Assembly: GCA_020632955.1 (NCBI GenBank)
Contig: JACKEO010000018.1
Location: 20,888 to 84,887, forward strand
From: Alphaproteobacteria bacterium
Lineage (GTDB): Bacteria; Myxococcota_A; UBA796; GCA-2862545
Length of the DNA: 64,000 nt
Direction: 5' to 3'
Both the position numbers and the translations under genes were made by a program. The notes under the pieces are model-generated. The model was not told where the DNA came from. It did no database searches and was given only the letters and a program-made list of their open reading frames with translations. Positions within the stretch are counted from its first letter, which is position 1. Every line of letters begins with the position of its first letter. Positions 27,180-36,239 of this stretch are shown here, one piece after another.

Positions 27180-27550
27180 GGAGGGGCAGCTTGCAGCACC
27201 GGCGCGCCGCGCTCCTCCTGGTCGCCCTGGGCCCGCTCGGCGGCTGCCTGCTGTCCACCGAGTCGGCGTGGACCACGCCGCCGTACGCCTTCGACAGCGA
27301 TGCCCGCGACACCGGCTGGTTCCACACCGGCGACACCTTCTCCGGGTTCGCGTCCACCGCGACCGATGCGCCCTACATCCGCCCGGCGACGAACACGCCC
27401 GCGCCGCCTGCGGCAGGCTGGACGCCCACCATCAGCTGGCGGGCCTTCTTCCCCTCGATGCCTCCCGCGGTGGTGACGGCCACGCCCACGCCCGCGAGCG
27501 ACCAGCCGGTGATCTCCAGCGCGATCAGCGCGCTGGCGCCGCCCGAGTAG
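27176..27550 (+). CDS. Small putative lipoprotein overlapping a convergent gene
   Basis: A 124-residue product from a GTG overlapping the SWIM stop (GTGA), as for real operonic genes here. It has a lipoprotein signal (ALLLVALGPLGGC) and a Thr/Asp/Gly-rich mature part (DTGWFHTGDTFSGFAS) like other lipoproteins of the window. The last 59 codons are antisense to the convergent gene that ends at 27373, so the C-terminus may be read-through after loss of an earlier stop. Function unknown. Confidence 0.5.
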   Translation: MRRGSLQHRRAALLLVALGPLGGCLLSTESAWTTPPYAFDSDARDTGWFHTGDTFSGFASTATDAPYIRPATNTPAPPAAGWTPTISWRAFFPSMPPAVVTATPTPASDQPVISSAISALAPPE

Positions 27551-28410
27551 CGCTCGGGGTTGAGCGTGTAGCCGAGCGCGATGGACGCGCCCGCGAGCAG
27601 GACACCGCCGCCGAGCATCACCACGCCGCCGGTGAGCAGCTTGTCGGCCCGCGCCTTCACCGTGCGGTAGGCGGCCGTGCGCTGCTGCTCGGCCTCGAGG
27701 CGGGCCTCCTTCTCCTCGCGCGTGGTGGGCGTGGTGGGGGCCGGAGTGGGCGGCACCTGGGTGACGGGGAGGTCGTCGCCCGTGTCCCCGGTGCCCGTGT
27801 CGGAGGCGGGGTGATCGTCGCCCACCCGGGTGCCCACGCCGCCGGCGAGCCCGAGCAGGCTCGCCCAGTCCGGGGGCACCACGCCGTCGTCCACCCACAG
27901 GTTCACCAGCCCGCCCTCGCCGCGGCGCTGCAGGATGTGCGGACCCACCAGGGTGTAGGGCAGGCCCGCCGACTTTCCGTCCACGAAGAAGACGAGGCCG
28001 GAGCTGCGCTTGGGCACCCGCCAGGTGGCCGCCGGCTCGGGCAGGTGCTCGCGCAGCTCGGGGGGACCGATGTCGCGCACCAGCAGCGGGTCGACGTCGA
28101 GCGCGGCGTCGACCCAGGCCTCCCAGGGCTCGCCGGTGGCGTGGCGCACGATGGCGCCCAGGTAGAGCATGCGTGCCCAGTCCAGCGTGGGCACGCGGTC
28201 GGCCAGACAGGGCACGGTGAGCTGGAGGTTCCGCTCGAACAGGCGGTAGCGCTCCACGTCCTCGTCGACCTCCACGGCCTCGGCGGCCTGGGCGATGAGC
28301 GCCTCGAGCTCCTTGCGCGTGGTGGTCTCGCAGTCCTGGGCGCGCGCGGCCACGGGACCCAGCGCGAGGCTGGTCACCAGACACGAGAGCAGGCCGGTGC
28401 GCAGGGCCAC
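27373..28410 (-). CDS. Exported protein coupled to a Ser/Thr kinase, with C-terminal membrane segments
   Basis: A 345-residue protein with signal peptide (LLSCLVTSLALGPVAARAQ). A helical region (residues 25-150) is followed by a predicted folded segment (SGLVFFVDGKSAGLPYTLVGPHILQRRG), then a Thr/Pro/Asp linker with TGTGDTGDD. A coiled-coil helix (REEKEARLEAEQQRTAAYRTVKARAD) precedes two hydrophobic helices. The GTG start is one base after the kinase stop. I recognise no named family; coupling suggests an envelope partner or substrate of the kinase. Confidence 0.8.
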   Translation of the reverse strand: MALRTGLLSCLVTSLALGPVAARAQDCETTTRKELEALIAQAAEAVEVDEDVERYRLFERNLQLTVPCLADRVPTLDWARMLYLGAIVRHATGEPWEAWVDAALDVDPLLVRDIGPPELREHLPEPAATWRVPKRSSGLVFFVDGKSAGLPYTLVGPHILQRRGEGGLVNLWVDDGVVPPDWASLLGLAGGVGTRVGDDHPASDTGTGDTGDDLPVTQVPPTPAPTTPTTREEKEARLEAEQQRTAAYRTVKARADKLLTGGVVMLGGGVLLAGASIALGYTLNPERYSGGASALIALEITGWSLAGVGVAVTTAGGIEGKKARQLMVGVQPAAGGAGVFVAGRM

Positions 28411-28411
28411 G

Positions 28412-30262
28412 TCAGGGGTCCAGCAGGATGCAGGAGAAGGTGAGGCGGTTGCACTTCACGGTGAGCGAGGCGCCGGAGGCCACCGTGGTGCTCAGCCGCA
28501 CCTTCGCGGCGTCCTCGCCGGGGAACTGCGCCCACACCTCGAGGGCGCCCGGAGGCACGTCGGCGGGGAAGCGGGTCCATCGCCGGCTGCCCTGCCGGAA
28601 CTCGACGTCCACGCCCGACGCCGCCTGAAGCGCCACCTGCGCGTCGCGGGCGGCCGGGGTGGGCGTGGGCGTGGGGGCCGGCGGGGGCACGACGACCGGC
28701 GGCGGGGGCACCACCACCGGGGCCGGCCGCGTGGGCGTGCGGGGCGTGGTGGTGGCGGGCGGGGGCACCACCACCGGCGTGGGGGCCGGAGCGGGTGCGG
28801 CCTCCTCGGGCTTCGGACGGGGCGTGGGCCGGGGGTCGGGCCTGGGCCGCGGTGCGGGCGTGGGCGCCACCTCCTCGGCGGGCTCCTCCTCGGCCGCGGG
28901 CGCCACCGCTGCGGGCACCTCCTCCGGCGGCGGGGCGGCCACGGCGGCGTCGCCGGAGGACTGCGTGACCACGTAGAGCGCGCCCGCGCCGGTGACGATC
29001 GCGAGGGCCACGCCGGCCAGCAGCAGGGGGAGCCGATCGTCCTTCGGCGCGGCGAGGGGTTCGTCGTCCAGCGGGACGCCGAGGTCGTGCGAGGAGGGCA
29101 CGGGCGTGGCCGTGGGCGCGGGCGGCGTGGGCACGGTGGGGGGGAAGGGCACCAGCGCGGGCGGCGGCGGCGGCGGCGCCAGCGCCGGGCTGCGCAGCGC
29201 CGGGGGCGGCGGGGGCTGCTCGGTGGTGGCGGTGCGCTCGGCAGGCGACGGCTCGTCGAAGGCCTCGGGCAGCGAGGTGCGCGGAGGCGGCTCGGCGGGC
29301 TTGAGCGTGGTGTCCTGCAGGCTGCGGCCGGTCCACGGGCCCACGTCCTGCTCGGGGTCGGGCCACGCCTGCGCCCGCGCCCAGGTCCACAGGCTGTCGC
29401 CCTCGATGCGGTCGAGCAGGCCGCGTGCCTGCACCGACACCTCGGTGGGCGTGGGCCGCGCGCGGTGGTCGTAGGCGAGCATCGCGGCCACGAGGTGGCG
29501 CAGGCGGGCGTCCACGCCGCGCAGCAGGGCGAAGCGTCCGCTGGCGTGCGCCTCGTAGCGCTCGCGACGGCGGCTCACCTTCACGATCTCCCCGTGGTCG
29601 GCGAGCTCGAAGAACATCTCGCGCGTGAGCGCCTCGTAGAGGGTGCAGCCCAGCGCGAAGACGTCGCGGGAGGTGTGGGCCTCCTCCACGTCGAAGTTGA
29701 TCACCTCGGGCGACAGGTACCCGGGGCTGCCCATCAGGGTGAGCGCCTTGGTGGTGCGTGTCTCGCGGTCGGGGCTCTCGATCTTCGCGATGCCAAAGTC
29801 GAGCAGCTTCACCGTGCCGCGGTTGGTGAGGCGGATGTTGGGCGGCTTGATGTCGCGGTGCACCAGGCGCATCGGCTCGCCGTCGCGGGCGGGCGACTGC
29901 CAGGCGGCGTCGAGGGCGTCGGCCACGTCGGCCACCACCTGGAGCACCGCGCGGGGCGGCATGCCGGGGGTGTCGTGGATGCACCAGTGCAGGTCGGCGC
30001 CGGGCACGTACTCGGTGACCAGCGCCACGCGGCCGTCGAGCACCACCAGGTCGTGCACCCGCAGGATGACGGGGTGCTGGAGCGACGCGAGGATCTTGCC
30101 CTCGTCGCGGAGGCGGGCCACGGGCTGGGCCTGCGGCGACAGGCCGGGGTTCAGCAGCTTGACGGCCACCTGCTGCTCGATGCCCGACGGCGAGCGCATG
30201 GTGGCGCTGTAGACCTCGCCGAAGGCGCCCGCGCCGAGGCGGGCACCGACCTGGTACTCCAT
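28412..30262 (-). CDS. Transmembrane Ser/Thr protein kinase with PEGA-like sensor domain
   Basis: A 616-residue kinase from the ATG at 30262 (MEYQVGARLG), chosen because the glycine loop begins at once. All catalytic motifs are present: GAGAFGEVY, VAVKLLNP, LVHRDIKPPNIRL, LLDFGIAK, GSPGYLSPE. A Pro-rich linker leads to one transmembrane helix (about 405-427), then an exported Pro/Thr/Val-rich spacer with many PPPVVVPPP-type units and a small C-terminal domain ending in CNRLTFSCILLDP. Topology suggests an envelope sensor signalling to cytoplasmic phosphorylation. HRDIKPPN has Pro where most kinases have xx before N. Confidence 0.92.
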   Translation of the reverse strand: MEYQVGARLGAGAFGEVYSATMRSPSGIEQQVAVKLLNPGLSPQAQPVARLRDEGKILASLQHPVILRVHDLVVLDGRVALVTEYVPGADLHWCIHDTPGMPPRAVLQVVADVADALDAAWQSPARDGEPMRLVHRDIKPPNIRLTNRGTVKLLDFGIAKIESPDRETRTTKALTLMGSPGYLSPEVINFDVEEAHTSRDVFALGCTLYEALTREMFFELADHGEIVKVSRRRERYEAHASGRFALLRGVDARLRHLVAAMLAYDHRARPTPTEVSVQARGLLDRIEGDSLWTWARAQAWPDPEQDVGPWTGRSLQDTTLKPAEPPPRTSLPEAFDEPSPAERTATTEQPPPPPALRSPALAPPPPPPALVPFPPTVPTPPAPTATPVPSSHDLGVPLDDEPLAAPKDDRLPLLLAGVALAIVTGAGALYVVTQSSGDAAVAAPPPEEVPAAVAPAAEEEPAEEVAPTPAPRPRPDPRPTPRPKPEEAAPAPAPTPVVVPPPATTTPRTPTRPAPVVVPPPPVVVPPPAPTPTPTPAARDAQVALQAASGVDVEFRQGSRRWTRFPADVPPGALEVWAQFPGEDAAKVRLSTTVASGASLTVKCNRLTFSCILLDP

Positions 30263-30396
30263 GCGCGTCGGATGACCCACGCTGCCCCACCCTTCCGGAA
30301 CGGCGCACAAGGTACCACGTTCCCCGCGGCCGGCCCCGGGCCCCTGCACGGGCGGACGGGCCGGGCGACGGCTAGAGCGCAGGTGCTGGAGGATGG

Positions 30397-30843
30397 ATGG
30401 CCACCGCTGCCGACGTGATGCACGCCCCCGCGCCCGCCGTGGCGCCCTCGATGGAGGTCCGCGACCTCCACGCCTGGCTGTCGGAGCGCGATCTCGACGG
30501 GGCCTGCGTGGTGGAGGCCGACGAGCTGCTGGGCGTGGTCACGTCGATGGACCTCGTCTACCAGGAGCGCCGGATCCACCTGCCCTCCTTCTTCGTCTTC
30601 CTCGACGCCGTCATCCCGCTCGGCGACCCCCAGCGCACCTACCAGGAGGTGCTCAAGGTGGCGGGCCACACGGTGGCCGACATCTGCACCCGGGACGTCA
30701 TCTCGGTGGGGCCCGACGCGCCCGTGGCCGAGGTCGCGGCGCTCATGGTCCGCAAGCACCTGTCGGTGGTCCCCGTGGTCGACGACGGCCGCCTCGTGGG
30801 GATGATCACCAAGGACGACGTCCTCCGCGCCCACTTCGGCTGA
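30397..30843 (+). CDS. Two-CBS-domain protein
   Basis: A 148-residue protein made of two CBS modules (VVEADELLGVVTSMDLV and LSVVPVVDDGRLVGMITKDDVLRAHF), which usually form a Bateman pair binding adenine nucleotides. GGAGGATGG gives the ribosome site for the ATG at 30397. It sits 3 bp ahead of the peptide-type ABC importer genes, so it may sense energy state for them, as CBS proteins do in other importers. This link is inference. Confidence 0.85.
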   Translation: MATAADVMHAPAPAVAPSMEVRDLHAWLSERDLDGACVVEADELLGVVTSMDLVYQERRIHLPSFFVFLDAVIPLGDPQRTYQEVLKVAGHTVADICTRDVISVGPDAPVAEVAALMVRKHLSVVPVVDDGRLVGMITKDDVLRAHFG

Positions 30844-30846
30844 GGG

Positions 30847-32466
30847 ATGCGCCCCGTCGCGGCGCTGGCGCTGCTGGTCGCGGGCTGCGGTCCGGCCACC
30901 AGCCCCCCGCCCGACGGCACCCTGGTGATCGCGGCGGAGCAGGTGCCCACCTGGGTCCGCAACTTCCACCCCTACGCACTGTCCCACCACGCCCGGTGGC
31001 CCACGCGGGTGGCGATCTACGAGCCCCTGGCCATCCACACGCCCCGCGGCGATCGCTGGGAGCCGGTGCTCGCCACGGCCTGGGCCTGGGAGGACGAACG
31101 CACGCTGCGCCTCGAGCTGCGGGAGGGGGTGCTGTGGTCGGACGGCACGCCCTTCGGTGCCGCCGACGTGGTGGGCAGCCTGGAGCTGCTGCGCGATCAC
31201 CCGGGTCTGGATCGCGACGGCCTCTGGCGGGTGGTGGAGGGGGTGCGCGCCCGGGGTCCCTTCGAGGTGGAGGTGCGCCTGGGCCATCCCCACCTGCCCC
31301 TGCTGGGCGACCTGCTGGAGCTGCCCATCGTGCAGCCGGCGCGCTGGCGGGCCTTCGACGACCCCGTGGCCCAGGCCAACCCGGATCCGGTCGGCACCGG
31401 GCCCTTCACCGAGGTGCTGCGCTTCGAGGACCAGCTCTTCGAGCTCGGACCCAACCCCCACGCATGGCGGCCGTCGCCGGTGCAGCGGTTGCGCTTCCCG
31501 GCGCTGGGCAGCAACGAGCAGATGCTGCTGGCGCTGGTGCAGGGCCAGGTGGACTGGTCGGGCATCTACGTGCCGGCGGTGGACCGCACCTGGGACGGAC
31601 GGGACCCGGCCCACCACCACCACGACTTCCCGCCGCTGGGGGGCATGGTGCTGCTGGTGCCCGCGGCCCATCGGGCACCGACCGACGATCCCCGCGTGCG
31701 CAAGGCGCTGTCGCTCGCGCTCGACCGGTCGCGGGTGCTGGAGGTGGCCGCCAGCGGCTACGCCGAGCTGCCCCACCCCACGGGGCTGCCGCCGGTGTTC
31801 GCGGGGTGGGGGGAGGGGCTGCCCGGGTGCGACTGGATCGACCACGACCCGGCGCGCGCGGGCGCCTTGCTGGACGAGGCCGGCCTGACGCGCGGGGAGG
31901 ACGGCTGGCGGCGCCTGCCCGACGGCACACCGTGGACGCCCGAGCTGGAGGTGGTGGCAGGCTGGTCGGACTGGGTGCGCGCCGCTCGCCTCGTGGTGCG
32001 TGACCTCCGCGCGGTGGGGATCGACGCGCGGCTGCGCGCCTGGGACTTCGGGGCCTGGTACGACCGGGTGCCGCGCGGGCTGGCCGACCTGGCCATCGGG
32101 TGGAGCGTGGTGGAGGACGACCCGTGGTCGTGGCTGGGCGACCAGCTGTCCTCGCGCACCCTCGAGCCGGTGGGGGAGCCTGCGTCCTCGAACTGGCAGC
32201 GCGTGGCCGACCCCGAGGCCGACGCCGCGCTGGCCACCTTCGCCAGCAGCCGTGAGCCCACCGTGAGACGTGAGGCCTTCGCCCGGGTCCACGCGCGGCT
32301 GTGTGCGCTCGCCCCGTCGGTGCCGCTCTACCCGGGGCCGTCCTGGGGCGAGGCCAGCTCACGCCGCTTCGTGGGCTGGCCCTCGGCCGACGACCCCTAC
32401 GCCCGCCTGTCGCCCAACGGCCTGCCGGAGCCCTGGATCGTGCTCGGCCACCTGAGGCCACGATGA
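30847..32466 (+). CDS. ABC transporter substrate-binding lipoprotein, peptide/nickel family
   Basis: A 539-residue binding protein (SBP_bac_5). Lipobox is ALLVAGC. Conserved opening VIYEPL-type segment appears as VAIYEPLAIHTPRGDRWEPVLATAW, then LRLELREGVLWSDGTPFGAADVVGSLELL, the family signature for DppA/OppA-type proteins. It collects oligopeptide-like solutes at the cell surface for the importer encoded directly downstream. Overlaps the permease gene by ATGA. Confidence 0.9.
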   Translation: MRPVAALALLVAGCGPATSPPPDGTLVIAAEQVPTWVRNFHPYALSHHARWPTRVAIYEPLAIHTPRGDRWEPVLATAWAWEDERTLRLELREGVLWSDGTPFGAADVVGSLELLRDHPGLDRDGLWRVVEGVRARGPFEVEVRLGHPHLPLLGDLLELPIVQPARWRAFDDPVAQANPDPVGTGPFTEVLRFEDQLFELGPNPHAWRPSPVQRLRFPALGSNEQMLLALVQGQVDWSGIYVPAVDRTWDGRDPAHHHHDFPPLGGMVLLVPAAHRAPTDDPRVRKALSLALDRSRVLEVAASGYAELPHPTGLPPVFAGWGEGLPGCDWIDHDPARAGALLDEAGLTRGEDGWRRLPDGTPWTPELEVVAGWSDWVRAARLVVRDLRAVGIDARLRAWDFGAWYDRVPRGLADLAIGWSVVEDDPWSWLGDQLSSRTLEPVGEPASSNWQRVADPEADAALATFASSREPTVRREAFARVHARLCALAPSVPLYPGPSWGEASSRRFVGWPSADDPYARLSPNGLPEPWIVLGHLRPR

Positions 32467-33452
32467 GCACCCTGGTCGCCGTGCTGCGCCGCGCGGGCTT
32501 CTACCTGCTCGCCCTGTGGGCGGCGGTGACCGTGAACTTCGTGGTGCCGCGCCTCATGCCCGGCGACCCCGCCACGGCGCTGGTCGGCCGACTCCAGGGC
32601 AAGCTCGACGCCGCCGCGCTCGAGGCGCTGCGCACCAGCTTCGGCCTGTCGGACGCGCCGTGGTGGCGGCAGTACCTCGACTACCTGGGTGCCGTGGCCC
32701 GCGGGGACCTGGGCGTGTCGATCGCCTTCTTCCCGGCCCCGGTCACCGAGGTGGTGGGCGGGGCGCTGGCGTGGACGGTGCTGCTGGCGGGTACGGCCAC
32801 CCTGCTGTCCTTCGTGATCGGGTCCGCGCTCGGGGTGCTCGTGGCCTGGCGACGCAGCGGACGGCTGGACGCCTGGCTCCCGCCGCTGCTGGTGCTGCTC
32901 GGCGCCTTCCCGTACTTCTGGCTGGCGATGCTCGCGGTGCACGTGCTGGGCTTCGAGCTGGGCTGGTTCCCGGTGCGCCACGCCTACGACGCCTCCGTGA
33001 GTCCCGGGTGGACCTGGGCCTTCCTCGCGAGCGCCGTCCGACACGCCGTGCTGCCGGCGCTCACGCTGGTGGTGGCCACGGTGGGCAGCTGGACGCTGGG
33101 CATGCGGTCGGTGGCCCTGGGGGTGCTGGGCGAGCCCTGGCTCGATCACGCGCACGCGCGTGGCCTGCCCCCCTCCCGGATCGCGTGGGCCTACGTGGCG
33201 CGGAACGCGCTGCTGCCCCAGCTCGCCGGCTTCGGCATGGCGCTCGGCTACGTGCTGGGCGGTGCCCTGCTCACGGAGGTGGTCTTCGCCTGGCCGGGAA
33301 CCGGCCACCTCATGCTCCAGGCCGTGCGCGCGCAGGACCAGGCGTTGCTGCAGGGGCTCTTCCTGGCCGTGAGCGTGGGCGTGATCGGCGCGAATGCGCT
33401 GGTGGACGGCCTCACGGCCTGGCTCGACCCGCGCGTGCGGAGGGCCGCGTGA
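32463..33452 (+). CDS. ABC transporter permease, DppB/OppB-like
   Basis: A 329-residue inner-membrane permease with six predicted helices. The opening VNFVVPRLMPGDPATAL is the DppB N-terminal signature. The EAA-type coupling loop is HAHARGLPPSRIAWAYVARNALLP. ATG overlaps the preceding stop. The second permease follows with a GTGA overlap. Confidence 0.93.
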   Translation: MSTLVAVLRRAGFYLLALWAAVTVNFVVPRLMPGDPATALVGRLQGKLDAAALEALRTSFGLSDAPWWRQYLDYLGAVARGDLGVSIAFFPAPVTEVVGGALAWTVLLAGTATLLSFVIGSALGVLVAWRRSGRLDAWLPPLLVLLGAFPYFWLAMLAVHVLGFELGWFPVRHAYDASVSPGWTWAFLASAVRHAVLPALTLVVATVGSWTLGMRSVALGVLGEPWLDHAHARGLPPSRIAWAYVARNALLPQLAGFGMALGYVLGGALLTEVVFAWPGTGHLMLQAVRAQDQALLQGLFLAVSVGVIGANALVDGLTAWLDPRVRRAA

Positions 33453-34324
33453 GCCGCACCCTCCGGCTCGGGCTCACGCTGGTGGGCGCCATCGTGCTGC
33501 TGGCGGTGGTGGGGCCCGCCCTCGTGGGCGACCCGGACGCGCTCGTGGCCCGTCCGCTGGAGCCGCCGTCGGCCGCCCACTGGCTCGGCACCACGGGGCA
33601 GGGGCAGGACGTGCTCGCGCAGCTGGTCTGGGGCGCGCGCACCACGCTGCGGGTGTCGGTGCTGGCCGGGGCGGCGATGGTGGGGCTGGGGGCGCTGGTG
33701 GGCGTGGCCGGGGGCTACCTGCGCGGGGGCGCCGACCGGGTGGGGTCGCTGCTCACCCAGCTCTTCCTGGTGCTGCCCGGCCTGCCGCTGATGGTGGTGG
33801 TGGCCGCGTGGCTGCCGCCGGGGCCATCGACGATCGCGGTGGTGCTCGCCCTCACGGGGTGGGCGTGGAATGCGCGCGTGCTGCGTGCCGCCACCCTGGC
33901 GCTGCGGGAGCGGGACTTCGTGCGCGCCGCCGAGCTGGCGGGGGAGCCGGGCTGGCGGGTGGTGGCGCTGGAGCTCGGGCCCCACCTGCTGCCCCTGCTG
34001 GGCGCCGCCCTCGTGGGCGCCACCGTGTACGCCCTGGGCGCCCAGGTGGGCCTGGAGTTCCTCGGCCTGGGGGACCTCGACGCGGTGACCTGGGGCACCT
34101 CGCTCTACTGGGCGTCCAACGACGCAGCGCTCCTCACGGGCTCCTGGTGGACCTTCGTGCCCACGGGCGTGCTGGTGGCGCTCACGGGGTCGGGCCTCAC
34201 GCTGATCCAGATGGGGCTGGACGAGCTGGCCCACCCCCGGCTGCGGGCGGTGCGCGAGGCGGAGGCGCGCACCGGGCGGCGGTGGACCGGCGTGACCCCC
34301 GTGCTGGAGCGGCCCCGTGACTGA
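33449..34324 (+). CDS. ABC transporter permease, DppC/OppC-like
   Basis: A 291-residue permease. The short N-terminal arm HWLGTTGQGQDVLAQLVWGARTTL is the DppC hallmark (LGTDxxGRDVLSRLxxGARxSL). The coupling loop is VRAAELAGEPGWRVVALELGPHLLP. Pairs with the DppB-like subunit in the membrane core. It starts from GTG in the previous stop, and its own 3' end overlaps the ATPase start by 8 bp. Confidence 0.93.
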   Translation: MSRTLRLGLTLVGAIVLLAVVGPALVGDPDALVARPLEPPSAAHWLGTTGQGQDVLAQLVWGARTTLRVSVLAGAAMVGLGALVGVAGGYLRGGADRVGSLLTQLFLVLPGLPLMVVVAAWLPPGPSTIAVVLALTGWAWNARVLRAATLALRERDFVRAAELAGEPGWRVVALELGPHLLPLLGAALVGATVYALGAQVGLEFLGLGDLDAVTWGTSLYWASNDAALLTGSWWTFVPTGVLVALTGSGLTLIQMGLDELAHPRLRAVREAEARTGRRWTGVTPVLERPRD

Positions 34325-35888
34325 GGCGCTCGCCGTGCGGGGCCTGCGGGTGGGCTACGTCGGCGCCCACGGCGTGACCGAGGCCGTGAGGGGCGTGAGC
34401 CTCGACGTGGGCGAGGGCCGCACCGTGGGGCTCGCCGGGGCCTCGGGCTGTGGGAAGTCCTCGCTGGTGCAGGCCCTCGGACGCACGCTGCCGCCGCCTG
34501 GCGTGATCCTCGGCGGGGAGGTTCGCTTCGGGGGGATGGACCTGCTGCGGGCGTCGGAGTCCGAGGTGCGGGCCGCCCGGTGGACCTGCTGGGCGATCGT
34601 GCCGCAGGCGGCGCAGGCCTGCCTGAACCCGCTCCTCACGGTGCGCGCGCACGTGCGTGAGACGCTGGCGGCCCACGGGGTGCCCCTGGACGAGGCGCGG
34701 GCCGTGGAGCGCCTGCGCTGGGTGGAGCTGCCCCCCGAGGTGCTCGACCGCCACCCGCACGAGCTGTCGGGCGGCATGCGCCAGCGCGTGGCCCTGGCCC
34801 TGGCCCTGCTGCTCGACCCCGCCCTGCTGGTGCTCGACGAGCCCACCACCGCGCTGGACCCCCTGGTGGAGCACGCGATCCTGCGTCAGGTCCGTCACCT
34901 CCAGGAGCGTGCGGGCTTCGGCCTGCTGGTCGTGAGCCACGACCTCACGCTGCTCACGAGCCTCGCCGACGAGGTGCTGGTGATGGGCGCCGGTCGCGTG
35001 GTGGAGCGCACTGTGCGGGGCACCTCGCCCGGCGGACCCTCACGTGCCCTGCTGGAGGCCGTGCCGCGCCTCACCGGACCCCGGGATCCGGCGCTGGCGC
35101 GTCGACAGGCGGTGGGGGACGAGGTGCTCACGGTGCGGGGCCTCACGCATGCCTACGGCTCGGGGTGGCCGTGGGGCCGGCGGACGCCCGTGCTGCACGG
35201 GGTGGACCTCTCGGTGCGCGAGGGCGAGACGGTGGCGCTGGTGGGTGCCTCCGGCAGCGGCAAGTCCACCGTGGCCCGCCTCGTGAGCCGGCTGCTGCCG
35301 GCGCCTGCGGGCAGCGTGCGCCTGCGAGGGCAGGACACCTCGGCGTTTCCCACATGGAGGCTCCGGCGTCGGGTGCAGCTGGTGCTGCAGGACCCCTACG
35401 CCTCGCTGAACCCCTCCCGCACCGTGGCGGCCCACCTCCTCGGTCCGCTCGCCGTGCACCGGGCGCTCCGCGGCACCGAGGCGCTGGCGGCGGCGGCCGA
35501 GCTGCTCACCTCGGTGGGGCTCACGCCGGCGGACGAGATGCTCACGCGGCGCCCTCACGCGCTCTCGGGCGGGCAGCGGCAGCGGGTGGCCCTGGCGCGG
35601 GCCCTGGTGGCCGATCCGGCCGTGCTGGTGCTCGACGAGCCCACCTCGATGCTCGACGCGGCCCTGCGACGCGACCTGCTGCGCCTCCTCGCGCGCCTGC
35701 GCGACGAGCGCGGCCTCGCCCTGCTGCTGGTCACCCACGACCTGGCGAGCGCGCGGCACCTCGCAGATCGCGTGGTGGTGCTGGAGGCGGGTCGGGTGGT
35801 GGAGGAGGGGGAGGCCGAGCAGGTGCTCACGGCGCCGCGGCACGCCGTGACGCAGGCGCTGGTGGCGGCGGCCAGGCGGGCGGGCTGA
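34317..35888 (+). CDS. Fused double ATPase of the peptide-type ABC importer (DppD-DppF fusion)
   Basis: A 523-residue protein with two complete nucleotide-binding domains. First: GASGCGKSSLVQA, LSGGMRQRVAL, LLVLDEPTTALD. Second: GASGSGKSTVARL, LSGGQRQRVAL, VLVLDEPTSMLD. Both Walker A, signature and Walker B motifs look active. Fusion of DppD and DppF into one chain is a known variant. With the binding protein and two permeases this completes the importer. Confidence 0.93.
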   Translation: MTEALAVRGLRVGYVGAHGVTEAVRGVSLDVGEGRTVGLAGASGCGKSSLVQALGRTLPPPGVILGGEVRFGGMDLLRASESEVRAARWTCWAIVPQAAQACLNPLLTVRAHVRETLAAHGVPLDEARAVERLRWVELPPEVLDRHPHELSGGMRQRVALALALLLDPALLVLDEPTTALDPLVEHAILRQVRHLQERAGFGLLVVSHDLTLLTSLADEVLVMGAGRVVERTVRGTSPGGPSRALLEAVPRLTGPRDPALARRQAVGDEVLTVRGLTHAYGSGWPWGRRTPVLHGVDLSVREGETVALVGASGSGKSTVARLVSRLLPAPAGSVRLRGQDTSAFPTWRLRRRVQLVLQDPYASLNPSRTVAAHLLGPLAVHRALRGTEALAAAAELLTSVGLTPADEMLTRRPHALSGGQRQRVALARALVADPAVLVLDEPTSMLDAALRRDLLRLLARLRDERGLALLLVTHDLASARHLADRVVVLEAGRVVEEGEAEQVLTAPRHAVTQALVAAARRAG

Positions 35889-36239
35889 GGCGTCGCTACC
35901 GCCTCGCCGGCCGTCGCATCCGCAGCGTGAGCTTGGAGCAGTCCGGCGAGACCAACACCACCTGCGACGGGATGCGGCCCGGTGGTCGGTCCTTCGAGTC
36001 CCAAGGTCCCGTGGGCCTCTGGGTGGGCGAGATACCTCCTCTGACAGCCGACCCTCGGCGACCTCGCGGCGGACTTGCAGCGGCTCCGCGCCTGGACGGA
36101 CACCGACGGCCAGGATCCCACCGACCTCTTCCTGTCGGTGACCCTGCTCGGGAGCGAGGAGGCCTGCGTGCCGTTCGCGATGGAGCTGGCGCTGACGTGT
36201 CCTGAAGCGACCTTCTGAGGACGCGGGATAGGCGAGGGC
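35889..36239 (+). pseudogene. Gene-free stretch with possible frameshifted gene remnant
   Basis: A 351-bp gap. Two protein-like frames adjoin: one read from about 35891 to 36050 (LAGRRIRSVSLEQSGETN ... GLWVGEIPPLTADP) and another from 36045 to a TGA at 36218 (TLGDLAADLQRLRAWTDTDG ... ACVPFAMELALTC). They join sensibly if one frame change occurs near 36050. No ribosome site is convincing. I recognise no family; a decayed or mis-sequenced small gene is the best reading, with non-coding DNA as the alternative. Confidence 0.35.
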
